Positions 23,770 through 35,301 are shown, counted from the first letter of the stretch. The stretch is 64,000 nt of DNA from Berberis thunbergii (GCA_003290165.1 QNQO01000813.1:248001-312000), one strand, 5' to 3'. A program made the numbers and translations. The notes: generated from the letters alone by a model not told the origin.

Positions 23770-24270
23770 AAAAAGAAGATCGACAAGTGGAGAGTATGTG
23801 TAGATTACACTGATCTAAATAAAGCATGCCCGAATGACAGTTTGCCACTCCCTCATATATATCAAATAGTGGATGCCACTGTCGGACATGAACTCATGAA
23901 CTTCATGGATGCGTAATCTGATTACAGCCAGATACAGATGCACCCAACCGACTAAGAAAAGACGTTTTTCATAACAGAAAAAGGTACATATTGTTAACGA
24001 GTGATGTCGTTCAGAGTAAAGAATGCAGGAGCCACGTACCAACATCTGGTCAACAGAATGTTCAAATACCAGATAGAAAAATAATGGAGGTGTACATTGA
24101 TGACTTGTTGTTCAAAAGCTTATGCAAAACAGACCATATCAAATAACTCAAACAGGTCTTCTCCCAACTCCGAAGATACAAAATGAAGTCGAATCCAGAA
24201 AATGTATACTTGGAGTAAAATTAGGGAAATTCCTCTGATATATTGTTAATCAAAGAAGAATCAAAGCTGA
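23770..24270 (+). pseudogene. Reverse transcriptase of element E
   Basis: KWRVCVDYTDLNKACPND opens the domain near 23785. FMDA, SDYSQIQMHPTD and KTFFITEKGTYC follow, then MEVYIDDLL with the YIDD active site at 24093-24104. The order and residues are those of Ty3/gypsy enzymes. At least four stops and a shift interrupt it. Confidence 0.85.
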
Positions 24271-24469
24271 TCCAAAACAGATACAAGGACTTCTCAACAT
24301 GCAGTCACCAACTAACATAAAGGGCGTGCAAAGCCTCAATGGCAAAATAACAGTTTTGAACAAATTCATTTCCAAGTCATCAGACAAATGTCTACCTTTC
24401 TTCAAAATCTTGAAAGGAAATAAGACGTTCAAGCGAAATGAAGAATGCAAAAAGGATTTTCAAAGCCTG

Positions 24470-25415
24470 AAGACATACATGGGAAGTACAAAACTACTAT
24501 CAAAACCGAGCACAAGAGAAACATTGTATTTATACTTATCCGTGTCCGACCATGCGATAAGCTCGGCATTGATACGATAGGAGAAAGGTGCACAAAAGCC
24601 AATATACTACGTTAGCAAAACACTTTCAGACGCGGAGATCAACATCCAGCTTTGGACAAAATGGCATTGACTTGATCGTATCTTCAAGAAAGCTACGACC
24701 ATATTTCCAAGCGCACCCCATCATTGTCATGACCGAATAGCCACTTCGGTCAGCAATGCACAAACCAAAACTATCCGAAAGAATGGTGATATGGGCAATA
24801 GAGCTCGGGCAGTTCGACATCAGCTACGCTACTCAAACCGCAATTAAAACTCAAGCATTAGAAGATTTCATCGTTGAATTCATGGGCAGCAACAAACGCC
24901 AACCAGACAGCAATCACGAAGAGGAACAAATCGAACTAACTGTTCACGAATGGATCCTTCATTATAACGGAGCATCCAACGAGTTAGAAAGCGAAACTGG
25001 AATAATGCTATACAACTCGAAAGGGTAACGTTAAAGATTGTGAGAAAATTCAATTTCAAAGCCTCTAACAACGAAGCCGAGTACGAAGCAGTGATAGCTG
25101 GGTTGCAGTTGGCCAAACACTTGGGAATAAAAGAAAATAGCGTCTTCAATGAATCCAAATTGGTAGTCAATCAACTTAACGGCGAATTCCATGTCAAAGA
25201 TGCTCGAATGAAAGCCTACCACCAAAAGATTATCGAGTTGTTGGAAAGTTTCCGGGCTGCAAACATTCAGCGATGTGCAAGGGTAGAGAGTAAAAGAGCT
25301 GATGAACTAGCTAAGGAAGCATTACGAGCTGAAGAAGCATGTAAAACGGGCCAAAAAAATAACTGGATGACTCCAATCCTAGTATATAATGAACGAAGAA
25401 CTTCCAACAGATAAG
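24470..25415 (+). pseudogene. Dual RNase H region of element E
   Basis: The first RNase H is seen as LYLYLSVSDHAISSALIR and PIYYVSKTLSDAEIN (about 24480-24650). After a spacer, EWILHYNGASNE (24946 on) and FNFKASNNEAEYEAVIAGLQ, SKLVVNQLNGEFHVKDARM and RADELAKEA (25040-25330) form a second, archaeal-type RNase H. The second domain defines the Tat lineage among plant Ty3/gypsy elements and supports its assignment here. Confidence 0.82.
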
Positions 25416-25479
25416 TTGAAGGCCAGAAAATTGGGAAATCGAGCAGCATGGTACACGCTACTTAATGACAGACTCTAAA

Positions 25480-26330
25480 GGAAATCTGCCACTAGACCGT
25501 TGCAAAGATGCCTCTCACTTGACGACGCTGACTATGTTCTGCAAGAGATTCATCATGGTATATACGGGAACCATTCAGGAAAAAGAACATTAGCCCACAA
25601 AGCTCTAACACTGGGATATTATTGGCTGACAATGCAAGTGGATGAAAATAAACTCGTTCGCGCTTGTGACAAATGCCAAATATTTGCCCCGTATACTCAC
25701 ATGCCATGCCAAAATCTAATCTCGATGAGCAGTCCATGGCCATTCGCACAACGATGATGGACATCGTAGGACCGCTTCTAATGTCCAACATAATGAAATT
25801 CTTCCTCGTAGCGGTAGACTATCAACAGGCAAATGGACAAGCCAAGGCCACCAACAGAATAATCCTAAAGGTAATCAAAAGGAAGCTCGAAGCATCGAAA
25901 GGATTGTGGGTGTCCGAATTGCTAGGCATCCTTTGGGCTAATAAAACAATGAAAAAACTCAAACAGTGGAAACCCTGTTTGCCCTCACATACGGATCTGA
26001 AACAATAATTCCAATAGAAATTAGTATGCCAACATTCAGAACCGAAAAGTTCCGAGCAAAAGATAACATCAAAGCAGTAAGAGTCGGATTGGATCTCCTC
26101 AAAGAGAAGCGAGAAAAAAGTTTCAATCAAAAGAACAGCCTACCAACAATAGATGGACAACTACTATAACAAAAAAGTAAAGCCTCGCACGTTCAATGTT
26201 AGCGATTGGGTGCTCCAAAAAATTCAACTCAACACAAAGGAACTGGGAGCGGGCAAACTGAATTTTAATTGGGAAGGACCATATAAGGTGGTAAAATCAA
26301 TAGACTAGGAACATAGTGGATGAAAAATAT
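25480..26330 (+). pseudogene. Integrase of element E, catalytic core largely deleted
   Basis: The zinc domain is present at 25520-25690 (EIHHGIYGNHSG and CDKCQ, giving HHCC). The core opens with MDIVGPL and FFLVAVDY (25758-25820) but jumps directly to QQANGQAKATNRIILK (25825-25870). In intact relatives a long stretch with the second Asp lies between. The C-terminal part (EISMPTFRTE, later LGAGKLNFNWEGPYKVV-like, to about 26300) is present. The deletion alone would make the enzyme inactive. Confidence 0.8.
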
Positions 26331-26458
26331 GAATGTTGAACAACTATCACGATCATGAAATATAGAGCATTTGAAAATCTATTATCAATAAAAAAACTTC
26401 AAAAGTTTACACCCTTCATCTCGCGTTCAAGCAATATAACTCAGTCGGGATGACAAAG

Positions 26459-26769
26459 TAGGGTTGAACAAAAAACCTACCAAACAGATCAAAACCAAAC
26501 CGATCGATTCGATTTGAGTTCGGTTTTCGATTTCTATGTGGTTTTAACCGACCGAATTTATTATATGTGATATATATTTAAGTAAAAATGATATATTATG
26601 TTTAAAATAGTCGGTCAGTTCGGTTTTATTACGATTTTAGTTTAGTTTTAGCCGGTTCGGTTACGGTTTGCATAAATTCGAATCGGTTCGGTTTTGTTAA
26701 TGGTCGGTTCGATTTCGATTTGAAAATTTGAAACTGACCAAAGTCGGTTCGGTTCGGTTTTCAACCCTA
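26459..26769. mobile_element. hAT-like MITE, GGTTCGGTT-rich
   Basis: A 311-bp element with termini TAGGGTTGAA and TTCAACCCTA and many CGGTTCGGTTT motifs inside. The flanking 8-mers TGACAAAG (26451-26458) and CAACAAAG (26770-26777) agree at six of eight positions and probably are a decayed hAT-size target duplication. Non-coding. Confidence 0.75.
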
Positions 26770-26869
26770 CAACAAAGTTAGACTAACATTTTTCTTGAGA
26801 CAACACATAACACGACCAAAGTATCGGGCCATGAGTAAAGTTAAGGTATATGAATCAGGACAGACACAT

Positions 26870-27848
26870 TGATGTTGTTGTTTCTTGCTCTCATTTCTCG
26901 CAAGCACCTAAACCTGCACAAGTAGCACACGTGAGCCAAGGACCACCATGTGGCGGTCAATGGCACTTGATGCTTAAGTTAGATAAGGCTTAGGAGAAGC
27001 TTAAAGCTGTAAATTGGGATTTTGTCACATACTTTGAGTTCGTGTAGGAGTCCTTGTCCGACTAGGCTTTTGATGACGTAGTTTGGGAAAGAGATATTGT
27101 TGGAGATCCTTTCCTGTTTGGGAGTTGTCCATGTGGGATAGTTTTCCTACACGACTTGATCTCCTAGATTTATGAGAGAGATTTCCCTTTTCTAGTGTTG
27201 TCCATGCAAAGAAGTTTCCTTGCCCAACTTATATTCTAGTATTTGTTTCCTAGTCAGAACCGATGAATTGCTAGCATGTCTGTCTTTAGTCGATTCCTCG
27301 GATACTTGTCTTATCAGGGCTTATTCTTGCCTTATCAAGGCTTACGAGTATTGGGCTTGACCGTATGACTTGTCGACTTAGTATCACATTGCAATTTGGG
27401 CCCAACATTTTTTAATATGCCAATAGTGGTTTTAATGTTTGGGAGTTGTCCATGTGGGATAGTTTTCGTACACGACTTGATCTCCTAGATCTACGAGAGA
27501 GGTTTCCCTTTTCTAGTATTGTCCATGCAAAGAAGTTTCCTTGCCCGACTTATATTCTAGTATTTGTTTCCTAGTCGAAACCGATGAATTGCTAGCATGT
27601 CTGTCTTGGGTTGATCCCCCGGATACTTGTCTTATCAAGGCTTACGAGTATTGGGCTTGACCGTATGACTTGTGGACTTAGTATCACATTGCAATTCGGG
27701 TCCAACATTTTTTAATATGCCAATAGTGGGCTTAATGTTGTCTGGGCCTCGCTGGATTGAGCATGCAATCGGGAATGTTTTGTTCTGTTAATGAGATTAT
27801 CATGACACGTGTACGGTGCTAATTAATGGACAATTTGATGTATCATCA
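26870..27848 (-). repeat. 3' LTR of element C, with internal duplication
   Basis: Plus strand starts TGATGTTGTTGTTTCTTG and ends GATGTATCATCA. It matches the split right LTR throughout. A segment of roughly 310 bp beginning TTTGGGAGTTGTCCATGTGG occurs twice in tandem, near 27118 and 27438, which makes this LTR longer (979 bp) than its partner (about 730 bp). Confidence 0.88.
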
Positions 27849-28004
27849 GCTACTTCCTCGAGTGGGTGGGACGTCTCATCAGTCCACCAAGTCATTTCAT
27901 GAAGCAATTGTGCAGTCATGATGGTTGAGTCTGAGTTTTTTCCTCGAGCGGCAAGTTTCATTAATTGGGCGTGCATCAGCTTGAAAAAAATAGGAGTTTT
28001 GTTT

Positions 28005-28014
28005 TCTATATAGA
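28005..28014 (+). promoter_or_regulatory. TATA-like box upstream of antisense ORF C
   Basis: TCTATATAGA, identical to 4491-4500 in element B, about 160 bp inside the LTR and about 120 bp before the ORF start at 28137. It fits a plus-strand promoter for the antisense ORF; inferred from conservation and position. Confidence 0.5.
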
Positions 28015-28136
28015 TTTTCTACCTGTGGAGTGTAGCCTATTTACTCTTTCGATCTCAGAGACTCTATTTTTCCATATCGCCTTATGTGCTTTTGAATTCT
28101 CTTAACCTTCATATTCAAAAGCTTATACTATCTTTC

Positions 28137-30200
28137 ATGGCGGGCCGGAATCAACATTCGGAAAAACTGTTTGCCAAGGGCCGCAAGTTTTTTTAGGAGA
28201 GGTTGTTCTCTAAAATTGATCTGGAAGTCCTTAGTAAAACATACGGGATTCTTGATGCTCTGGGTGCTGATCTGATGCCACTATCCCCTCTTGAAGAGTT
28301 CATATGTCTTCACCAGTGTATGTTTCAATCGGGTGTCCATTTTTCTGTTATTAATGAGATTTGGGAGTTCCTAGCATACCTCAACATTGCACCCGCTCAA
28401 CTAGTGTCGAACAGGTATAGGACTGTGATTGCCATCCTTATTAGGGCTAAGGATACTAGCATCCGAGTATCTTTGAAGGCGCTTCAACTGCTTACTTCTC
28501 CCTGGATAAAAGAGCATGATGTGTGTGTACTAACACCGTCAGACTGCTTCGGCAACCTGCCTGATGATTTTAAATCCTGGCAGAAATTTTGTTTCATGGC
28601 TCCCGCGAACTCGTCGTAGTTTGAGCTCGCTGGTCATCCGTTCGAGCGTGAATTCAAACAACTAAGTTCCATTCTTTTTTTGGTCTTGCTTGTGTTAACT
28701 GCATATTAGATTGACCTTTGTAGTTTTCTTAGGGAAATTCCCAACTTCACCACTTACTGCTGATAATAAAGCAACTTTGGATGTGTTTCGTGACATGCCT
28801 CGTCTGTCGATAGAGGGTGTCATTGAGTCTTCTAATGTCGAGTGTAGCGAACTGTGGGCTCTTTAGCATGTGGCTCCTACTCTCTTTTAGGTAAAGAAGC
28901 CAAAGCCCAAAAATATGTCTGCTTCGAGGAAGGGGAAACTTCCAAGATTAAGGCTCCAAGCCCTTCAAGGAGGGCATAAATAGATGAGGCACTTCCTTCC
29001 CATGTGCCTCTGAAGAGGTCTCGTACTTCGTCTAGACCTGTCTGCAAGTGCTTGGCCCCATCCGATGGACGTGATGTTGTCTGGCAAGTCCCTGATGAGA
29101 CTGTTGTTTCAGAGGGGCGTGGTGATCAGATCAAGGCCCTATTTCCCTTCCTAACTTGGAGAGGGATTTTATGCAAGTGATGGGAATGGAAGATGTAACC
29201 AAACTGAGTACCAAGCAGGCATGACTTCTAAACAAATGTTGCTGCAAACGGGCGTAAAAGCTTTGTTCGGCCGTCCCATTTCAATAAAGAACTTTGAGCT
29301 CCACCTTTTTGTTGATCATGAACCTGTTGAGGTGTCTTCTCTGTGTCCCTCGTACTGTCCTCCATTTTGCTCCCATCCCCACATTGAATTGATGACGGGT
29401 CCGAGGAATAACTCGCTTCCCTCTTCCCTGTTAACTGATACTAAATCGGCACATGAAAAAGAGCCAATTATAGCGAGCAAAGTGAAAGTTGTTGATCAGA
29501 GCCTTAATGTAGTGAAGATGGTCAAGGGCGTTGCTGGGGGTGATTCCGGTCTCGAATGATCTCAATCCATATGCGCGTATCATTCTCTTTGCTCCAGACG
29601 TAGTAAGGATAAACAACCAAGCTTGGCATCAAGAGGTTGACATTTCTTATGCTTCAAGGAAGCATATCAGCAGCTGCAGTGACTAGCTGGCAAACTATGC
29701 TCCGAAGCCAATAGGAGAAATACTAGAAAAGCGTATGGATAAAAGGATAGAAACATCTTGTGTTGGGGATGTCATACCTGAATCAAGTAGTCGCAACTGG
29801 CACTGAAGTTGAAGTCGCTCGTGAGAGAATGTATATTATGGAACGAGTCTTTGTAAACTTGCAAAAATCATACTCTGATGCTCTCTACAAGATTGATTCA
29901 TTGAGGAAGCAACTTGGAGGTTACTCAAATACTGGAGCAGAGTCTTGGTGTAATGGGTCGGAGACTCATAAGGTTAGCTTAGAAACGCTTGAGTCCAACC
30001 TAGAGGGGGCTATGTTCATGAGGGATCGGTTTGAAAATGAATTGAACCTCGCTCGTCGTTACTTGCAGCTTGCCCACGAAACTGTAGTTGGAGTGCAGGC
30101 TTTGTACATTGAAACGGTAGCACGTACAAATGTGTCTCATGCTTCTTCCACTGCTATGTCTGGTTTTGTTGTATTTGACTCTCCTCCTGATGAGGGGTGA
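28137..30200 (+). pseudogene. Antisense ORF of element C, gypsy-type transposon domain and coiled coil
   Basis: Best preserved of the three copies. From MAGRNQHSEKL (28137) one stop at 28195 precedes an open stretch to 28619. MFQSGVHFSVINEIWEFL and IAPAQLVSNRYRTVIAIL match the plant 'putative gypsy type transposon' domain (PF04195). An intron like that of copy B probably ended at 28732 (TTTTCTTAG), but the donor seems mutated (CTAAGT for GTAAGT). A low-complexity middle follows. 29760-30200 encodes a coiled coil (RERMYIMERVFVNLQKSYSD, LETLESNLEGAMFMRDRFEN) and ends SPPDEG. It lies antisense to gag. The domain name is historical; no transposase activity is implied. Product role unknown. Confidence 0.72.
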
Positions 30201-30639
30201 ACCTTATATTTTTCTTTTGGCTTTCAAATGAATAGTACTATGTACGTGTTTGTTTTTACCATTGTTTTACAGCAAGCTTTTACTTGATTTGTCTTATTTT
30301 GACATTAATTGTCAGACAAGAGGCTCTGCTTAACCAAGAAATTTTGATGATTGATCTGCTGGTGAGAGTTCTGATTCCTTGTGCTGCGATAGTTTGTGCA
30401 ATTTTGGTCAGAATCTTTTAGAGATCAATGAGTGTAATTCACCCTTTGTCTGGTGGGTTGGCTGTAAGTTGAACAAGCAGTAGTTGTTGCTATTATAAGC
30501 GAATTAGTCAGACGGTGGTCCCAGCACATGCACTGTTGTAGAAGATTGGACAATAGTCCTCATGATTCGTCTGGGTCAAGCTTCCATAACTCTGACCGAA
30601 CTTTTGGCTCGTCTTTACCTGTTATTTGTATAATAGGCT

Positions 30640-31600
30640 TAGTTGGATCGGAGGTTGTTATCACCAGTTATAACTGACTAAATCGGGGTCAGTTTTCTAT
30701 GACCACAGTGGTCCTCGGCAAATCATCTAGATCAGATATCGAGAGCACTGACTAGACTCCCACTTTCCAACCCATCTTGATCTGTTCGTGGCGGACTAGG
30801 AATTGGAGCGAGCTAGAAGTTATCATCGTTAATCGTTCTGACTAAACTCTAGCTGGGATTCGACGATCATTGTCTGTAGTTGGCCAATGATCCCAGAAAA
30901 GCCATATTTACTAGGCTACATAAGCGCTCACTGAGCTTCAACTTTCTAGGCCATCGTAATCCGCGCATAGCAAACTAAGCTTCGAGCATACCAAAGCCAT
31001 CGTGATTAGCGACCACTGACTAAGCTAGGGACTAAGCTAGGGTTCGACAATTACTATTTACGTACCAGTAGTGACCCGTGGCAAGCCATCTTAATCATAC
31101 GTCGAGAGCGCTGACTAGATTCCCACTTTCTAAGCCGTCGGAATCCATTCTTTGCAAACTGGGCTTCGAGCATACCAGAAGCAATCGTCGTCGATAGTCA
31201 TCGGCTAAGCTTTGGTCGGTTTGGTTACTATTGCCATGTTTGAACAATGTTCCCTGGCAAGCCATCTTGATCATACATCAGAGGGCTGACTAAGCTGCCA
31301 CTAAACCGTGGACACCCGTTTAGTTAACGGAATAGGCATTAGAGCGTACCAGAATCTATCATCATAGGTCAAAACCAACTAAGCTTAGGTTAGGTTTGGC
31401 GACCATTATCTATAGTTGGACAATGGTCCCCAGCAAGCCATCGCGGTCAAGTATTAAAATACTAACTAAGCTCCCACTTTCAAACCCATTGTCGTTTGCT
31501 TTTGGCGGGCTAGGTGTTAGAGCGAACCAAAAGCTATTGTAATCAGTCGAAGCTGACCAGCTTTGGTCAGAATAAGATTTTGGACGTGTAACTCTCACTA
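30640..31600. repeat. Tandem array of element C, about 178-bp units
   Basis: GCAAGCCATCTTGATC-like phrases recur near 30718, 30900, 31083, 31257 and 31433, spaced about 174-183 bp. Each unit carries GACTAAGCT, CCCACTTTC, GCATACCAGAAGC and CAATGGTCCC-like motifs. It occupies the same place as the arrays of element B (between aORF and protease) but has an unrelated sequence. Confidence 0.85.
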
Positions 31601-32927
31601 GGGTGTCCTGACTTACTTAGTTTGCCTAGCGGTTTGATTCCAGAGTTTGATTGATTAATCGGGCTAATAATAGATTGATCAGCTTTAATAATCAGCAATG
31701 GAATAATAATAGAGCTAATGTTGGATTTAATATAGTATTATGTAGGTGCACTCCTTATTCCATGGGCTCTCAGGGCCTTTGCTGTTGGTTCCTTTGCATG
31801 TGTTGGCCTGGATCTGGCAGGGCATAAGTTTGGGCCCATTAGTTGAAGAACCCAATTAGAAAAAAAATCTTTGTAGACCAACGTGCCAAGGTTATGGCGC
31901 ATATTGTGAGATGAATCAGTATCGATTACTCCCCAGTTAATGGGCTGCTTGCAGGGTCATTAATTTGAAAGATGTGGACTCATGCAGTTGCAATTGGAAC
32001 CATCATTTTCCCGATTTTTTGTACGACATTTAATGTTTAAGTAACTGTTGGCTGACGTTGTTTTGTAAACCATTAAGCTTATATATAGGCTGGCCATTCT
32101 GCGTTCAAGCACAACAATGAGAATAGTAGAGCATGTTAATCAAATGCATCTTACTGAGATATGCTTTAGGTTTTCCAAAGGCTGAAGGAAGATCTCCTTC
32201 ACTGGAGTCTTCGAATGTTTTAATATTTGCAACCATGAGTCCTGATAAGACTTGGTATTACACGGTGCCACCTGATCTGGGTGGGCATCTGATTGAACCC
32301 ATAAGATCTTGTAATATCTTCTTACATAGTGAAGAAGAGTTACGGACTTTCTGTCGGGGATCAGGTATGTCTTCCATCTTTCTGTGCTCAAGCACTCTCT
32401 CATCCGTTACTATTATCGGGTGATAGTTCTCGACGCTAGTTTATGGTTGATGGGAGCGTTGGAGGTCATGACTCTCGTTTTTGGGATGATATCTCCGTGT
32501 CACCCTAGACATTACATATTTGAGAGTCGTTCCCATTTGGCAGCATTGAGACCTCGATGATCCGCCGCTCAGGGACATTTCATCAGCTTTTTGTTGCTTC
32601 CTTCTGTTTCGCTTCATAAGGCAGATTAGCGGAGCAAAGCGTCGAACCAGATGTCTGCATTTCCTTTCGAGGTTCATGTTGCTACCTTCATGTCATATTT
32701 GTAAGGTTATTTGATGGAGCAAAGAATTGAGTGCGCTCTTTCGTCTTCTTTCTCAGACGCTTTGCTTTAACCACCTTTTCTTATGGAGGTGGACTAGCAA
32801 ATAAGAATTTCTACCCTTGTTTCACTAGATAGATACTTGCATCGGATTTACATACTCGTTGTGTATAAACTGATGTACTAGTGATGCGGGTTTAACTAAC
32901 CTAAATAAATAGGTTAATTCAACCCAC
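31600..32927 (+). other. Unassigned segment with LTR-like end, possible third Tat-family start
   Basis: Element B has nothing here. Around 31880-31960 the sequence (GTGCCAAGG, GATTACTCCCCAGTTAATGGGC, GGGTCATTAATTTG) resembles the outer LTR end plus aORF leader of element B (about 4290-4390). A TATA-like CTTATATATAGG stands at 32078-32089. It may be the edge of another family member nested in C. The frames at 32133-32423 and 32441-32677 have no recognisable domain. Low certainty. Confidence 0.3.
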
Positions 32928-32937
32928 TTGTAATAAC

Positions 32938-34801
32938 CGCAAGTGCACGGTGTCTAACTGGTAGACAACGGCAAGTACGGGTCGATCCCACGAGGAAGGT
33001 GGATGCAATTGAATTTATAATTTAATTTAAACTAATTTAAATGGAAAATGGGGTTACAGCATTTTAAAACTAAACTAAAAATAAATTTAAAAATAAGAAA
33101 AGTAAAATAAAAGAAAAATGTGGATTTTGTGGGCTTGGACTCACCAATGAGTTAGCAAAAATTATTTAAATCTAAATTACTGAATTTAAAAATGAGAAGC
33201 TTTAGGGATGAGAATCGTTTTCTTACACCGAATATATGATCGTTAAAATCAAATTAAATTATATCATGTTTCTATCAAACATTAACAAATTATTTCAAGC
33301 AAAAGCAATTTATCAAAAACTTTCAGAAATAAATTGTACTTAACAATTAAGCACACAATTCAGTAAAATCAATCTCAATAACTTATACAACCCATTTAGT
33401 TTGTCGCAAACTCAATGTGGTGGTACTCAGCAGATCAGCAGTTGGTTCGAACACGAATCCCGAGAAAATGAAGTACACAAGCTCTATGGTGGTACATAAC
33501 GGGAACCGGGGGTGCAAATAATGAAAATTAGAATTTAACTCATTCCCGCGCCTCTGCTACAGTTCCCTTCGTTCCCAGCGCGACAGCACCTGGAACACCG
33601 CTGTTCTTCGCTCCTCGCGAGCTTCCTCCTGCTCCAACCTGGCTCCGATACCTGCAGGAAGATTGAGGGTGAGCAAACAGTGAAATAAGGAAAGGAAACA
33701 GACAGTAAAAAAAAAATTAACAGAGAGCTTGCGGAGCCCTGTTTCTCCTGTCGCGGTGATTTGTGTCGCCTGTTGAAGGGCCGCTTGCGACGGTGGTCGT
33801 GAGAGAGGGAGGCAGGAAGGAGCTCGAGACGAAGAGAGGCCGAGAGAAGAGGAGGAACAGTGGGGGCGGCGAGGTCGAACAGAGCCGCGGTGAGACTCTA
33901 TTTCGCGGCGTGGTGGTGGTTCTCGGTCTATTGTGATGCAGGAACAGAGAGGGCGAGGTGGAGGAGGGAGAGATCGTGGAGAAGAGAGGAAAACAGGGAG
34001 CAGGGTCTGTGGTGAGGCGGAGGTCTGACGCGTTCGTGGTGGTGGCGGTGCTCGTGCGGTGGTGGTGGCAGTGCCCGTGCTGTGGTGGTGGCGGAGAGAG
34101 AGGGAGGAACGACGAGATGAAGGGTGATGGTGGTGATGGCGAGGCTCAGTGGCGAGGTGATGTCTGATGCGAAACAGGGTTGTCACTCCCCTGTTTCGTG
34201 GTGGTGATGGTGCTCGCACAATGGTGGCGGGGTGAGGTGGTGATGGTGGTGTGTCTAGTATGATGAAAATCACTTTGTGAGGAAGTGGGTTTAATTTTTT
34301 GTAATGTTTCTTTTCCCTTCTCTTCCTCCCCTTTCTCATCAATTGAATTTTTGTATTTATAGATAATTAGGAGAAAATGAATAAGGACAAATTCAGGGGA
34401 GGGTTCAATGAGTGATTTAAGGCAAAAATAAATCAGAATCTTGAATAATTTAGGGAATGTGTCTAGGGTTTGATTGAGCTTAGCATTGGATTTGGATTTA
34501 AGTTATGGGCTTGGTTTATGGGTTAGATTTTGGGTTTAAGGGTTTTATTTTGGGTTGGTTTGAGTTTAGGTTTTGGGTTTAGATGTGTGATCCTCTACTT
34601 TATACCACCGCTAGAATCGACCGATTATCGTTCCTTAAGTTGTCGCCTTAATATGATTTCATCGTTCACGCTCAAATTCCTACAAAGACATGAAAACGAA
34701 ATAATTACTATAAAATATAATAATCGAAACACTAACATATATAAATTGAGGGATATATTATGTAATAATTATGTGAATATCAAATAGTTGGTCGGCAAGC
34801 T
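32938..34801. mobile_element. 1.86-kb insertion with 10-bp flanking duplication, class unknown
   Basis: The 10-mer TTGTAATAAC occurs at 32928-32937 and again at 34802-34811, bounding this block. It starts CGCAAGTGCACGGTGTC, then has GGGTCGATCCCACGAGGAAG, an AT-rich part, a GC-rich simple-sequence part (33557-34260) and TTTGGGTTTAAGGG-type DNA near the end. A 10-bp duplication would fit a Mutator-type element, but clear terminal inverted repeats are not seen. No protein domain is found; open frames on both strands in the GC-rich part are composition artefacts. Confidence 0.55.
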
Positions 34802-34811
34802 TTGTAATAAC

Positions 34812-35117
34812 TCTGACTGGAATCAATAAAATTTGTTTTATTTCTGGAATGTGTCTAGTACAAACAATTCTTCTAAACTGAAATGAAAAATAGAAAGAAA
34901 AAAAAAACGAAATCAAAGCAACAAAATAATTTAACTCCGATCGGGGTCTAAACTAATTCAGCCCTAAAATAGGCTTATATGGTCCTGGCTCGGATTGCAT
35001 AGTCCCTCTAACGAAGTGTGTTTAAGCTAGCAAAGTTACTGAATAGTGGACTTCGTGTTGGAGGGCAGTTCCTTGTTGATTAACACTCTTGGAGTAGGTG
35101 CATGTTTGCTGAAGTAT
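34812..35117. other. Unassigned DNA of element C
   Basis: Non-coding DNA between the 1.86-kb insertion and the SINE. Contains an A-rich run near 34890. Nothing else recognised. Confidence 0.35.
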
Positions 35118-35133
35118 CATTACTTAGCTCTTT

Positions 35134-35301
35134 TTTTTTGGAAAGTAAGCTGGGTTTTTATAGGATCTCATAACCTATCAACAAAGTGCAACCTACAAGT
35201 CAACACCATAAGAAAGTAACCATGCCCGTAGGTGGGTCTCGAACCTAGGACGTGGGGGATAAACCCACACAGCCCTAACCACTCGACCATAACACCATTG
35301 G
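35134..35301 (-). mobile_element. tRNA-derived SINE with 16-bp target duplication
   Basis: On the minus strand the head reads TATGGTCGAGTGGTTAGGGC (A-box region) and GGTTCGAGACCC (B box, about 35228-35239), the body follows, and an A-tail appears as poly-T at 35134-35139 on the plus strand. The perfect 16-bp duplication CATTACTTAGCTCTTT flanks it (35118-35133 and 35302-35317). About 168 bp, non-coding, mobilised by LINE enzymes. Confidence 0.9.

Larger units (their letters stand above)
19960..26400 (+). mobile_element. Tat-like Ty3/gypsy element E, with pol, 3' truncated
   Basis: A plus-strand relative of elements B and C that still has pol. 5' LTR 19960-20497, gag, protease, reverse transcriptase, two RNase H regions and a damaged integrase follow in Ty3/gypsy order. 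The second (archaeal-type) RNase H is a known mark of the Tat/Ogre lineage. No 3' LTR is seen before the MITE at 26459 and element C at 26870. Many stops and shifts show it is old. A hAT MITE (22197-22899) has split the gag-protease region. Confidence 0.85.

Noticed and set aside
33557..34342. 261-codon minus-strand open frame rich in Pro, His, Arg and Ser
   Set aside because: GC-rich simple sequence, also open on the plus strand (33958-34167), without a domain and inside an inserted repeat; a composition artefact.
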